This document shows positions 8,149 through 15,718 of a stretch of DNA of 23,495 nucleotides, piece by piece. The notes under the pieces were generated by a model, which did not search any database, was not told where the DNA came from, and saw nothing but the letters and a program-made list of their open reading frames with translations. Made by a program: the position numbers and the translations under genes. The DNA comes from Pseudomonadota bacterium. GTDB taxonomy: Bacteria; Pseudomonadota; Alphaproteobacteria; Caulobacterales; Caulobacteraceae. The stretch lies in contig JAEYNH010000174.1 in assembly GCA_023412655.1 (NCBI GenBank), forward strand, positions 1-23,495, read 5' to 3'. Numbering within the stretch: the first letter of the stretch is position 1; each line of letters starts with the position of its first letter.

Positions 8149-8958
8149 ATGGCCTGGACCCGGCGATATGACGAGCCCGAACCCCAGCGGGTGAACAAGT
8201 GGCTGGCGCAGAGCGGCGTCTGCTCGCGGCGCGAGGCCGAGGCGCTGATCGCCGACGGGCTGGTGAGCATCGACGGTGAGACGATCAGCGACGCCGGCCG
8301 CAAGATCCTGCCCGGCCAGACCCTCACCCTGGCTGATCGCGCCGCGCAGGCGCTGGCGGGATTCACCGCCGTGCTGAACAAGCCGGTGGGCTATGTCTCG
8401 GGCCAGCCTGAGCCCGGCCATGTGCCGGCGGTGCGGCTGCTGACCCGGGCCAATCTTGCGGGGGAGGGCGAGGCGCCGGCGCCGAACGCCAGCCTGCCGC
8501 CGCTCGGACGGCTCGACGAGGACAGTCGCGGACTGCTGATCTTGTCCGACGACGGGGTGCTGGCCAAGGCCGTGATTGGGCCGGAGAGCGACCTCGACAA
8601 GGAGTACATCGTCCGCGTGGCCGGCCAAGTTGACGAACGCAAGCTCGGCCGGCTGCGCCACGGCCTGGAACTCGATGGCCGCAAGTTGAAGCCGGCCAAG
8701 GTCAGCGTGGTGCAGGGCAACACCTTACGGTTCGTCCTAAAGGAGGGCCGCAAGCGGCAGATCCGGCGGATGTGCGACCTGGTCGGCCTGCGGGTCGTGG
8801 ACCTGCAACGGGTGCGGGTCGGGCCGCTGCTGCTGGGCGACCTGCCCGAGGGGCGGTGGCGCCCCCTGACCGCCGCCGAGCGGGAGGCGATGATCCGGGC
8901 TTCTACTCCATCCGGTCCGAAGTCGGCTCCGAAGCCACCAGGACGGACTTCACGTTGA
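8149..8958 (+). CDS. RsuA/RluF-family 23S rRNA pseudouridine synthase
   Basis: Converts a uridine in 23S rRNA to pseudouridine; closest in layout to RluF/RluB. An N-terminal S4 RNA-binding domain (about 13-62, RVNKWLAQSGVCSRREAEALI) is followed by the catalytic domain with KPVGYVSG (78-85) and GRLDEDSRGLLIL (120-132). D123 of that motif is the expected catalytic aspartate. KEGRKRQIRRMCDLVGLRV is the conserved distal motif. I chose ATG 8149 (269 residues) because family similarity begins there; the frame remains open to TTG 8113. Its last 56 bases overlap the 3' end of the oppositely transcribed aldehyde dehydrogenase gene. The basic, proline-rich C-terminal tail looks disordered. Confidence 0.9.
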   Translation: MAWTRRYDEPEPQRVNKWLAQSGVCSRREAEALIADGLVSIDGETISDAGRKILPGQTLTLADRAAQALAGFTAVLNKPVGYVSGQPEPGHVPAVRLLTRANLAGEGEAPAPNASLPPLGRLDEDSRGLLILSDDGVLAKAVIGPESDLDKEYIVRVAGQVDERKLGRLRHGLELDGRKLKPAKVSVVQGNTLRFVLKEGRKRQIRRMCDLVGLRVVDLQRVRVGPLLLGDLPEGRWRPLTAAEREAMIRASTPSGPKSAPKPPGRTSR

Positions 8959-10312
8959 CGAACTCGCGGATGCCGAAGGCGGTGAGTTCGCGGCCGTAGC
9001 CCGAGTGCTTCACGCCGCCGAAGGGCAGGCGGACGTCCGAACGGACATTCTGGTTCACGAAACTCATGCCGGCTTCCAAGGCGTCAGCGGCGATCCGCTC
9101 GCCACGGCCCAGATCGCCGGTAAGGACCCCCGAGCCGAGGCCGAACTCGCTGGAGTTGGCGATGCGGACGGCGTCGGCTTCGTCGGTCGCTTCGATCACG
9201 GCCGCGACGGGACCGAAGACCTCCTCGTCATAGGCGGCCATCCCGGGGCCGACACCGGCCAGGACGGTGGGGGGATACCAGGCGCCCGGCCGATCCGGAA
9301 TCTCGCCGCCGGTAAGCAGGCGAGCGCCGGCCTCGACGCTGCGGCGAACCTGGTCGTGGACGTTGTCCCGGTCGGCCACCCGCACGAGCGGGCCCAGCTT
9401 GGTCCCCTCGGCCCGCGGGTCGCCCATCTCATAGGCTTCCATCTCGCGGACCAGGGCCTGCTCGAAGGCCTCCCGGACCGAACTCAGGACCACGAAGCGC
9501 TTCCCGGCGATGCAGCTCTGGCCGGCGTTCACCATCCGCGCCTGGGCGGCGACCTTGGCGGCGGCCTCGATGTCCGCGTCGTCGAGCACCACATAGGCAT
9601 CGCTGCCACCGAGCTCGAGGACCGCCTTCTTCAGCACCGCGCCGGCCTGGGACGCCACCTGGCGACCGGCCGGGACGCTGCCGGTCAGGCTGACGGCGGC
9701 GATCGCCGGATCCTCGATGAGCGCCTTCACACCCGACGACGGGATCAGAACCGTCCGGAAGGCGTCGGCGGGGAAACCGGCGGTCCTGAAGACGTCCTCG
9801 ATGGCGAGCGCCGAGCCGGGCACGTTGGAGGCGTGCTTGAGAACCGCGGTGTTACCGGCCATCAGCGCGGGGGCGGCGAAGCGGAAGACCTGCCACAGCG
9901 GGAAGTTCCAGGGCATCACGGCCAGCACGGTCCCGAGCGGTCGGTAGACAACCTTGGCCCTGACCGCGCCGGGAAAGTCCACCGGTTCGTCGGCGAGGTA
10001 GCCCGCGGCGTGGTCGGCGAACCAGTCGCAGGCGCCGGCGCACTTCTCGACCTCGGCCCGCCCGTCGGCGAGGACCTTGCCCATCTCGGCGCACATGAGC
10101 TCGGCCAGGGCCTCGGCGCGCTCGCGCAGGACCCGCGCGGCAGCGCGCATCAAGCCGGCCCGGGTCTCGAAAGACGTAAGGCGCCAGGCTGGGAACGCGG
10201 CGTGGGCGGCGTGGACGATCTCCAAAGCCTCGGCGGGCGTGTGGCCGTCATAGCGCTGGCCGGGCTCACCGGTGGCCGGATCGATGGTCTGGAAGGTCGG
10301 GCGATCAGTCAT
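8903..10312 (-). CDS. NAD(P)-dependent aldehyde dehydrogenase, Sad/YneI (succinate-semialdehyde) type
   Basis: A 469-residue aldehyde dehydrogenase, oxidising an aldehyde to an acid (cytosol). All catalytic elements are present: VMPWNFPLWQ with N136, VLELGGSDAYVV with general base E233, and NAGQSCIAGKR with nucleophile C267. The length and motifs such as MAGNTAVLKHASNVPGSALA match the short succinate-semialdehyde dehydrogenases (YneI/Sad); the exact substrate is inferred. Its ATG overlaps the end of the upstream kinase gene by 8 bases (ATGACTGA), so the two are translationally coupled. Its 3' end overlaps the pseudouridine synthase gene on the other strand by 56 bases. Confidence 0.92.
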   Translation of the reverse strand: MTDRPTFQTIDPATGEPGQRYDGHTPAEALEIVHAAHAAFPAWRLTSFETRAGLMRAAARVLRERAEALAELMCAEMGKVLADGRAEVEKCAGACDWFADHAAGYLADEPVDFPGAVRAKVVYRPLGTVLAVMPWNFPLWQVFRFAAPALMAGNTAVLKHASNVPGSALAIEDVFRTAGFPADAFRTVLIPSSGVKALIEDPAIAAVSLTGSVPAGRQVASQAGAVLKKAVLELGGSDAYVVLDDADIEAAAKVAAQARMVNAGQSCIAGKRFVVLSSVREAFEQALVREMEAYEMGDPRAEGTKLGPLVRVADRDNVHDQVRRSVEAGARLLTGGEIPDRPGAWYPPTVLAGVGPGMAAYDEEVFGPVAAVIEATDEADAVRIANSSEFGLGSGVLTGDLGRGERIAADALEAGMSFVNQNVRSDVRLPFGGVKHSGYGRELTAFGIREFVNVKSVLVASEPTSDRME

Positions 10313-11180
10313 GCAAGTCTCCGGATGCGAGGCGCACGCCGACGACGCGGCGGTCCGCGTCCAGTTCGAACACCATATCGGCGCGGGCGGGGGCCTCCGC
10401 CAGGACCCAGCGGGTCAGGCGCTCGTAGTGCGCGATGAAGCGGGCCAGCTGTTCATCGTTCATCCCCGCGCCGGTGCGGTCGCGCAGCTTGGCCTCCTGT
10501 TCCGCGCGCCAGGCGCGGACCACCTCGAATCCGGGCGGCTCCAGAAGCACCAGGAGATCGAGCCGGCGAAACAGGGCCTGGTATGGCCCGGCGAGCTGGT
10601 CGTTGACGTAGCCGCGCCAGGCTCCGTCGGCGTCCTCCTCGGCCTCAAGGTCGTTGACCGGTTGATCGAGGTCGGATTCGGGCTGGGGCAGCGCGCCCAC
10701 GCACCAGCCTTCGAAGATGATCACGTCGACGGGGCCCTGAACGTCGGGCCAGGCGGATTTCGGGCGCCGCTCGTCGGCCGCCTTGTCGAAGGACGGCGTC
10801 GGGGTGAGCTCCGGCCGAGCGAGGGCGTCCAGCACGTCACAGGCCAGGGCGATGTCGTGGGTGCCGGGCGGCCCCCGGGTGGCGAGCAGGGGGCTGACCT
10901 GTCCCGCCAGCCAGGCGCGGGCCTCCTGGCCCAGGTAGAAGTCGTCCAGGGAAACGGCGATGGCGGTGAGGCCCTCGGCTTCCAACAGCTTCACCGTGGC
11001 CGCCGCGATGGTGCTCTTGCCCGAGCCCTGGACCCCGCAGAGGCCTATCACAACGGAGCCGCGCACCCGGGCGAGCCGCGCGGCCGTGTCGGCCAAGGGG
11101 CGGCAGACCCGCTCGACGGTTTCGGCGAAGCCCCCGGGGAGGCGCTCCGCCGCCAGGAAGTGGTCGAGCCAGGCTTCTAT
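10305..11180 (-). CDS. P-loop kinase similar to D-glycerate 3-kinase
   Basis: Cytosolic P-loop kinase of the uridine kinase/GLYK type, likely phosphorylating D-glycerate or a similar small molecule. It has GVQGSGKST (Walker A, about 49-57) and AVSLDDFYLG, as in glycerate 3-kinases, then VDVIIFEGWCVGA as a Walker B-like strand, and a late FIAHYERLTRW helix typical of the family. The first conventional start, TTG at 11096, would remove a family-like N-terminus (FLAAERLPGGFAETV...RPLA) that is intact upstream in frame. The best-placed start is an ATA codon at 11178-11180, six bases after GAGGAG (11187-11192), which overlaps the SDR stop. I annotate from there; CTG at 11154-11156 is an alternative. 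Exact substrate unproven. Confidence 0.8.
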   Translation of the reverse strand: MEAWLDHFLAAERLPGGFAETVERVCRPLADTAARLARVRGSVVIGLCGVQGSGKSTIAAATVKLLEAEGLTAIAVSLDDFYLGQEARAWLAGQVSPLLATRGPPGTHDIALACDVLDALARPELTPTPSFDKAADERRPKSAWPDVQGPVDVIIFEGWCVGALPQPESDLDQPVNDLEAEEDADGAWRGYVNDQLAGPYQALFRRLDLLVLLEPPGFEVVRAWRAEQEAKLRDRTGAGMNDEQLARFIAHYERLTRWVLAEAPARADMVFELDADRRVVGVRLASGDLHD

Positions 11181-11190
11181 GTGGCGCTCC

Positions 11191-12195
11191 TCAGTAGCCG
11201 CCGATCACCGGAAGGATCTCACCTGTGATGTAGCTGGCGGTCTGGGGCGAGGCCAGGAAGACGAAGGCCGGCGCCAGCTCTTCCGGCTGAGCCGGACGGC
11301 CCATGGGCGTGTCCTTGCCAAACTCGGGGGTCTTATCCGGCTTGTCGGCGGGATTGAGCGGGGTCCAGACCGGTCCCGGGGCCACCGCGTTCACCCGGAC
11401 GCCCCGCTTGATCAGGTTGCCGGCCAGGGACCTGGTGAAGGCGTGGATGCCGCCCTTGGTCATTGAATAGTCGAGCAGCTCCTTCGACCCCTCGATGCCG
11501 GTGACGGAGCCGCAGTTGACGATGGAACCGCCGGGCTTCAGGTGCGGGACTGCGGCCTTGGCCATGTTGAAATAGCCATAGAGGTTGGTCTTCAGCGTGC
11601 GGTCGAAGTGGTCGAAGTCGATGTCCTCGATCGACGCGGCGTGCATCTGGAAGGCGGCGTTGTTCACCAGCACGTCCAGCTTTCCGAACGCCTCCACCGT
11701 CTTGCGGACCGCCTCCTCGGCGTAAGCCGGGTCCGCGACGTCTCCCGGAAGAAGGATGGCGCGGCGGCCCTCCTTCTCGACCGCGGCCTTGGTGACCTCG
11801 GCGTCCTCATTCTCCTCGAGGTAGGCGATGGCCACATCGGCGCCTTCGCGGGCGAACAGGACCGCGATCGCCCGGCCGATGCCGGAGTCGGCCCCGGTGA
11901 TCAGGGTGGAAAACCCCTCCAGCTTGCCCGAGCCCTTGTAGTAGGGCGCATCCCACATGGGCTTCAGGGACAGGTCGCTCTCCAGCCCGGGCTTCTCCAG
12001 CTCTTCCTTGGGCAGCGGCGGCACGGGATACGGGCGCGCGCCGGTCTGCGGCGGCGTCTCGTCCTCATCGCCGGACTGGAATGATCGGGCCTCCTTGGCC
12101 TCGATGCGGTCCTGGATCTCGCGCTCGTGGTCGGCCACCCGGGCGATATCGGCCTTGGTGTCGCGATCGGCAGGCTCGCGGTTCTGCTCGCTCAT
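11191..12195 (-). CDS. Short-chain dehydrogenase/reductase with N-terminal extension (YhdG/YghA-like)
   Basis: NAD(P)-dependent oxidoreductase of 334 residues in the classical SDR superfamily. TGADSGIGRA (100-109) is the cofactor glycine motif and LVNNAAF (176-182) the NNAG equivalent. S230, Y243 and K247 (YSMTK) form the catalytic set, and the C-terminus ends ITGEILPVIGGY. A charged, proline-containing extension of about 90 residues precedes the Rossmann fold (ending PMWDAPYYKGSGKLEG), as in the YhdG/YghA subgroup of general-stress SDRs. The substrate is unknown. The ATG at 12195 follows GAGGAGA. The kinase gene begins within about 10 bases of the stop, so it heads a three-gene operon; metC ends 60 bases upstream. 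Confidence 0.92.
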   Translation of the reverse strand: MSEQNREPADRDTKADIARVADHEREIQDRIEAKEARSFQSGDEDETPPQTGARPYPVPPLPKEELEKPGLESDLSLKPMWDAPYYKGSGKLEGFSTLITGADSGIGRAIAVLFAREGADVAIAYLEENEDAEVTKAAVEKEGRRAILLPGDVADPAYAEEAVRKTVEAFGKLDVLVNNAAFQMHAASIEDIDFDHFDRTLKTNLYGYFNMAKAAVPHLKPGGSIVNCGSVTGIEGSKELLDYSMTKGGIHAFTRSLAGNLIKRGVRVNAVAPGPVWTPLNPADKPDKTPEFGKDTPMGRPAQPEELAPAFVFLASPQTASYITGEILPVIGGY

Positions 12196-12255
12196 GCATC
12201 CGTCTCCTCTGGAAGGCTTGGCGGAGCAATCCGGAAGGGCCTCGGGAGTTCCGGC

Positions 12256-13443
12256 TCAGCCGGCGAGTTTCGTGTAGGCGTCGAGGCCCCGACGAAGATC
12301 GGCGACGAGATCGTCGGGGCTCTCCAGTCCGATGTGCAGCCGGACGAGCGGTCCGCCATAGTCCCGCCGGAAGCAGCGGCGTTTCAGCTGCGGATCACAG
12401 GGGATGGCCAGGCTTTCGAAACCGCCCCAGGAGAACCCGAGCCCGAAGATCTGCAGGGCGTCGAGAAAGGCGTCCACCGCGGCCCGGGACGCGGGCCCGA
12501 GGGTGAAGGCGAACAGGCCACAGGTTCCCTTATAGTCACGCGCCCACAGCTGATGCCCCGGACTGGAGGGCAGGGCCGGGTGGAGGACGCGGCCCACCTC
12601 CGGCTGGGTTTCCAACCAGGCGGCGACCTGGAGACTGGCTTCGCCCTGGGCGGCGAGCCGCACCGGCAGGGTGCGCAGCCCGCGCAGCATCAGATAGGCG
12701 TCGTCGCCCGCGACCGACCACCCCAGATGATGAACGCCATGCTCCAGCTTTCGGACCAGGGCCGCGTCCCTGGCCGCCACCGAACCCATGAACACATCGG
12801 AGTGCCCGCCGACATATTTGGTCAGCGCCTGGATGGAGAGGTCGACGCCGTGATCCAGGGGCCGGAACAGGAAGCCGGCGGCCCAGGTGTTGTCGAGCGC
12901 CGTCAGGATGCCGCGCTCCCGGGCCAGGGCGGCGATGCGAGGCACGTCCTGCATCTCGAAGGTGAGGGAGCCGGGGCTCTCCATGAGGATCAGGCGCGCG
13001 GCGGCGGAGGCGCCCGCCACAAGCGTCTCCGGCGTGGTGAGTGCGTCGTAGTAGGTCACGGTGACGCCGAACCGCCTGAGCACCTCATCGCAGAAGCGGC
13101 GCACGGGCTTGTAGACGGTGTCGACCACCAGCACCTCGTCGCCGGCCGACAGCACGGCGAGCAGGGCGCCAGACACGGCCGAAAGCCCCGAAGGATAGAG
13201 GCTGACGCCCGCCGCGCCCTCGAGGCTCGCCAGCGCCTCCTTCAGCGCCGCCTGCGCCGAGAGGCCGGCGCGGCCGTAGGTCACGCCCGCATCCTCGTCA
13301 TAGAGGCTGGCCGCATCGGGCAGCAGGACGGTGGAGCCCCTCTGGATCGGCGGCCCAACGGTCCGGCAAAGGGGCCGCGCCTGGCTCGCGGCATGGATCA
13401 GGCGGGTCTGGTCGGAGGAGCCGGGAGGCAGGCCGGAGGACAT
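12256..13443 (-). CDS. metC: Cystathionine beta-lyase (Cys/Met metabolism PLP enzyme)
   Basis: A 395-residue PLP enzyme of the Cys/Met metabolism family, most likely cleaving cystathionine to homocysteine, pyruvate and ammonia (cytosol). The cofactor lysine is K209 in SIQALTKYVGGHSDVFMGSV, and D184 (DNTW) pairs with the PLP ring nitrogen. YPSGLSAVSGALLA and the C-terminal SWGGFESLAIP are MetC-like. Related lyases and gamma-synthases share these motifs, so the exact reaction is inferred. The ATG at 13443 has no clear ribosome binding site. It is divergent from the amino-acid-binding lipoprotein gene with 83 bases between, and may be transcribed into the SDR-kinase-ALDH group. Confidence 0.88.
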   Translation of the reverse strand: MSSGLPPGSSDQTRLIHAASQARPLCRTVGPPIQRGSTVLLPDAASLYDEDAGVTYGRAGLSAQAALKEALASLEGAAGVSLYPSGLSAVSGALLAVLSAGDEVLVVDTVYKPVRRFCDEVLRRFGVTVTYYDALTTPETLVAGASAAARLILMESPGSLTFEMQDVPRIAALARERGILTALDNTWAAGFLFRPLDHGVDLSIQALTKYVGGHSDVFMGSVAARDAALVRKLEHGVHHLGWSVAGDDAYLMLRGLRTLPVRLAAQGEASLQVAAWLETQPEVGRVLHPALPSSPGHQLWARDYKGTCGLFAFTLGPASRAAVDAFLDALQIFGLGFSWGGFESLAIPCDPQLKRRCFRRDYGGPLVRLHIGLESPDDLVADLRRGLDAYTKLAG

Positions 13444-13474
13444 GCAGGGTTGCGGGCTTGGGCGACGCTGGCGA

Positions 13475-13491
13475 AAGTGCCGTTTGCACTT
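13475..13491. promoter_or_regulatory. Inverted repeat in the metC / binding-protein divergent intergenic region
   Basis: AAGTGC and GCACTT form a perfect 6-bp inverted repeat around CGTTT, in the middle of the 83-base gap between two divergent genes. The position suits an operator or a small hairpin; no regulator can be named. Confidence 0.25.
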
Positions 13492-13526
13492 AGACCTTCG
13501 AGTCTCCCCCTATTCAAGGAGCAGGG

Positions 13527-14624
13527 ATGATCCGGCTGGCGCCCATGGCCGCCATGGCGCTCTTGCTCGCAGGCTGCGAGGTCCGACAGGCGCCCGAGCC
13601 TGTCGCGCCGGCGGCGCAACCCGAACCGTCGGCTTTGACAGCCCCGGCCTATGCCGCCGCCGAGAGCCCGACCCTCAAGGCTGTGCAGGCGCGGGGCTAT
13701 CTGATCTGCGGGGTGCATCCGGCGCTGCCGGGCTTCGCTCTGCGGGATGCGCGCGGCGAATGGCGTGGCTTCGATGTGGACATCTGCCGGGCGCTCGCCG
13801 CCGCCGTGTTCGGCGACGCCAGCAAGGTGCGGTTCGCGACGGTGGACGGCGGGGACCGCTTCGCCGCCCTGCGGGACGGGCGCATAGACGTCCTGTCCCG
13901 CAACACCTCGCTGACGCTGTCGCGGGACGCTGGCCTGGGCGTGACCTTCCCGGTGACCACCTATTTCGACGGGCAGGGCTTCCTGACCCGAAGGGCGCTG
14001 GGCATCTCCAGCGCCGAGGAGCTTGGGGGCGCGCGGATCTGCGTCCAGGCCGGCTCGGCCAGCGAACCGAACCTGGCCGACTTTTTCCGAGGTCGAGGCA
14101 TGCGCTACACGCCCGTGGTCACGCCCAGCGAAGCCGAGGCCCGGCAGCGCTACGAGGCCGAGGAATGCGACGCCTTCAGCGCCGATATCTCGGCCCTGGC
14201 CGCTTCCCGCTCGTTGCTGAACAATCCGGGCGGTCACGAGATCCTGCAGAACGTCATCTCCAAGGAGCCCATGGGACCCGTCGTGCGGCAGGACGACCCC
14301 GCCTGGGCCGACATCGTCGCATGGACAGTGCGCTCGCTGATCCTGGCCGAAGAGCTGGGACTTAGCTCCCGCACGGTGCGGGACGCGCGGGAGACCGCCA
14401 CCGACCCCGAGACGCGGCGGCTGCTGGGCGTCGAAGGGGACCTTGGGGCGCTGCTCGGGCTGAAACCCGACTGGGCCTACCAGGCGATCTTGCAGGTGGG
14501 CGCCTATCACGAGCTCTTCCGGCGCGATCTCGGGGCCGACTCGCCGCTGAAGCTGGACCGCGGCCTGAACGCACTCTGGACCGCGCCGAAGCCTGGGCTG
14601 ATGTACGCCCCGCCGATCCGCTAG
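13527..14624 (+). CDS. Amino-acid ABC transporter substrate-binding lipoprotein (AapJ-like), orphan
   Basis: A 365-residue periplasmic binding protein of the amino-acid type (SBP_bac_3), resembling AapJ/BztA of general L-amino-acid transporters. The N-terminus has a lipoprotein signal with lipobox LLLAGC, cysteine 17, so the mature protein should be membrane-anchored. A proline/alanine-rich spacer (18-46) leads into SPTLKAVQARGYLICGVHPALPGFA, then GFDVDICRALAAAVFGD, SRNTSLTLSRDA and ARICVQAGSASEPNLADFF, all typical of this family. The ATG at 13527 follows a strong AAGGAG. No permease or ATPase gene lies next to it; the downstream gene is convergent with 3 bases between. Ligand is inferred, not shown. 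Confidence 0.9.
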   Translation: MIRLAPMAAMALLLAGCEVRQAPEPVAPAAQPEPSALTAPAYAAAESPTLKAVQARGYLICGVHPALPGFALRDARGEWRGFDVDICRALAAAVFGDASKVRFATVDGGDRFAALRDGRIDVLSRNTSLTLSRDAGLGVTFPVTTYFDGQGFLTRRALGISSAEELGGARICVQAGSASEPNLADFFRGRGMRYTPVVTPSEAEARQRYEAEECDAFSADISALAASRSLLNNPGGHEILQNVISKEPMGPVVRQDDPAWADIVAWTVRSLILAEELGLSSRTVRDARETATDPETRRLLGVEGDLGALLGLKPDWAYQAILQVGAYHELFRRDLGADSPLKLDRGLNALWTAPKPGLMYAPPIR

Positions 14625-14627
14625 CCG

Positions 14628-14867
14628 TCAGAGATCGATGACCATGGCGCAGCGGTCGTTCAGCCCCCGCGCGGCCTCGCTCAGGAGGATCGCCGCAACC
14701 TCGGGCGGCGCATCGTCCCAGAGCCGGAAGCCGGCCGAGGCCTCGGGCGGGCTGAACTCGCTGAAGATGGCCTCGGGCACGTCGCGGACCCGAAACGAAA
14801 GCGCGGCCGACAGCTCCACGCGCGGGAGCTCGCTCAGGTCGTCGGGGCGCGCCTTGCGGACGTCGAT
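14628..14867 (-). CDS. Short GNAT-like reading frame, possibly a remnant
   Basis: Reading upstream from the stop at 14628, the frame is open to the TGA of sseA and encodes about 79 residues. The first stretch, IDVRKARPDDLSELPRVE, looks like the opening strand and helix of a GNAT acetyltransferase, but the protein ends at about half the usual domain length and the acetyl-CoA loop (QxxGxG/A) is absent. The only conventional start is GTG at 14819, which would give 63 residues and discard the recognisable part. The natural-looking start is ATC at 14865-14867, downstream of GGGAG and two codons after the sseA stop. It ends 3 bases from the convergent binding-protein gene. It may be a truncated gene or a small protein of another kind. 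Confidence 0.5.
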   Translation of the reverse strand: MDVRKARPDDLSELPRVELSAALSFRVRDVPEAIFSEFSPPEASAGFRLWDDAPPEVAAILLSEAARGLNDRCAMVIDL

Positions 14868-14870
14868 GGA

Positions 14871-15713
14871 TCAGGCTCCCGTCACCACGGCTGTGTCCGA
14901 ACGGCCGCCCCATTCGGTCCAGGAGCCGTCGTAGACCGCAGCGTCGTCACGGCCGAGCCGGGCGAGGGCAAGGGCCAGGATGGCGGCGCTGACCCCGGAG
15001 CCACAGGTCGTGACCACGGGCCGGGCGAGGTCGACGCCGGCATCCTCGAAGGCCAGCCGCAATTCGCCTTCAGACTTCAGCGTGCCGTCGGCGTTGAGAA
15101 GTTCGTTGTAGGGCAGGTTGAGGGCTCCCGGCATGTGGCCGGCACGCACGCCGGCGCGGGGCTCGGGCGCCTCGCCGCGGAAACGCGGTTTGCCACGGGC
15201 GTCGACCAACTGGGCGTCGCCGGCGTCGAGGTGCCGTTGAACGGCGGCGAGGTCGCGCACCAACTCGGGGCGGAAGGCCGGATCCAGCCTGGTCTCCACC
15301 GGAGCCGGCAGCTCGGTGACCACGGGTCCGCCTGCGGCGCGCCACGCCTTCAGGCCCCCATCGAGAACGAAGACTTTGGAGAAGCCCATCACCCGCAGCG
15401 ACCACCAGACCCGGGCCGCCGCGAACAGGCCTAGGGCGTCATAGACCACGATGGTGTGCTCGCGCCCCAGCCCGAGAGCCCCGACGGCCCGGGCGAATGC
15501 GTCCGGCGTGGGAAGCATGTGGGGCAGATCCGTGGCCTGATCGGCGACTTCATCAATGTCGAAGAACACCGCGCCGGGGATGTGGGCCGACTCGTAGGAC
15601 GCCCGGCCGGTGCGCGGGTCGTCCGGCATGAACCAGGTGGCGTCGACGATCCGCAGATCCCCGTCATGGAGGTGGGATTCCAGCCAGTCGGCGGACACCA
15701 TCGGGTCGGTCAT
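14871..15713 (-). CDS. sseA: 3-mercaptopyruvate sulfurtransferase
   Basis: A 280-residue tandem-rhodanese protein transferring sulfur from 3-mercaptopyruvate to a thiol or other acceptor. The N-terminal domain (about 1-135) lacks an active cysteine at the loop (VVYDALGLFAAARVWW). The C-terminal domain has VVTTCGSGVSAAI with C237; the CGSGVS loop is the mercaptopyruvate-type signature rather than that of thiosulfate sulfurtransferases. YDGSWTEWGG near the end is also typical. The ATG at 15713 begins 5 bases after the cysteine synthase stop, so the two form an operon linking cysteine synthesis to mercaptopyruvate sulfur handling. Confidence 0.94.
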   Translation of the reverse strand: MTDPMVSADWLESHLHDGDLRIVDATWFMPDDPRTGRASYESAHIPGAVFFDIDEVADQATDLPHMLPTPDAFARAVGALGLGREHTIVVYDALGLFAAARVWWSLRVMGFSKVFVLDGGLKAWRAAGGPVVTELPAPVETRLDPAFRPELVRDLAAVQRHLDAGDAQLVDARGKPRFRGEAPEPRAGVRAGHMPGALNLPYNELLNADGTLKSEGELRLAFEDAGVDLARPVVTTCGSGVSAAILALALARLGRDDAAVYDGSWTEWGGRSDTAVVTGA

Positions 15714-15718
15714 GATGG

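Noticed and set aside
9005..10438. Long plus-strand frame opposite the aldehyde dehydrogenase
   Set aside because: It mirrors a gene with all catalytic motifs intact and has biased, repetitive composition typical of a shadow frame.
12127..13530. Long plus-strand frame opposite metC
   Set aside because: Same reasoning: antisense to a clear PLP enzyme, no recognisable family and no ribosome binding site.
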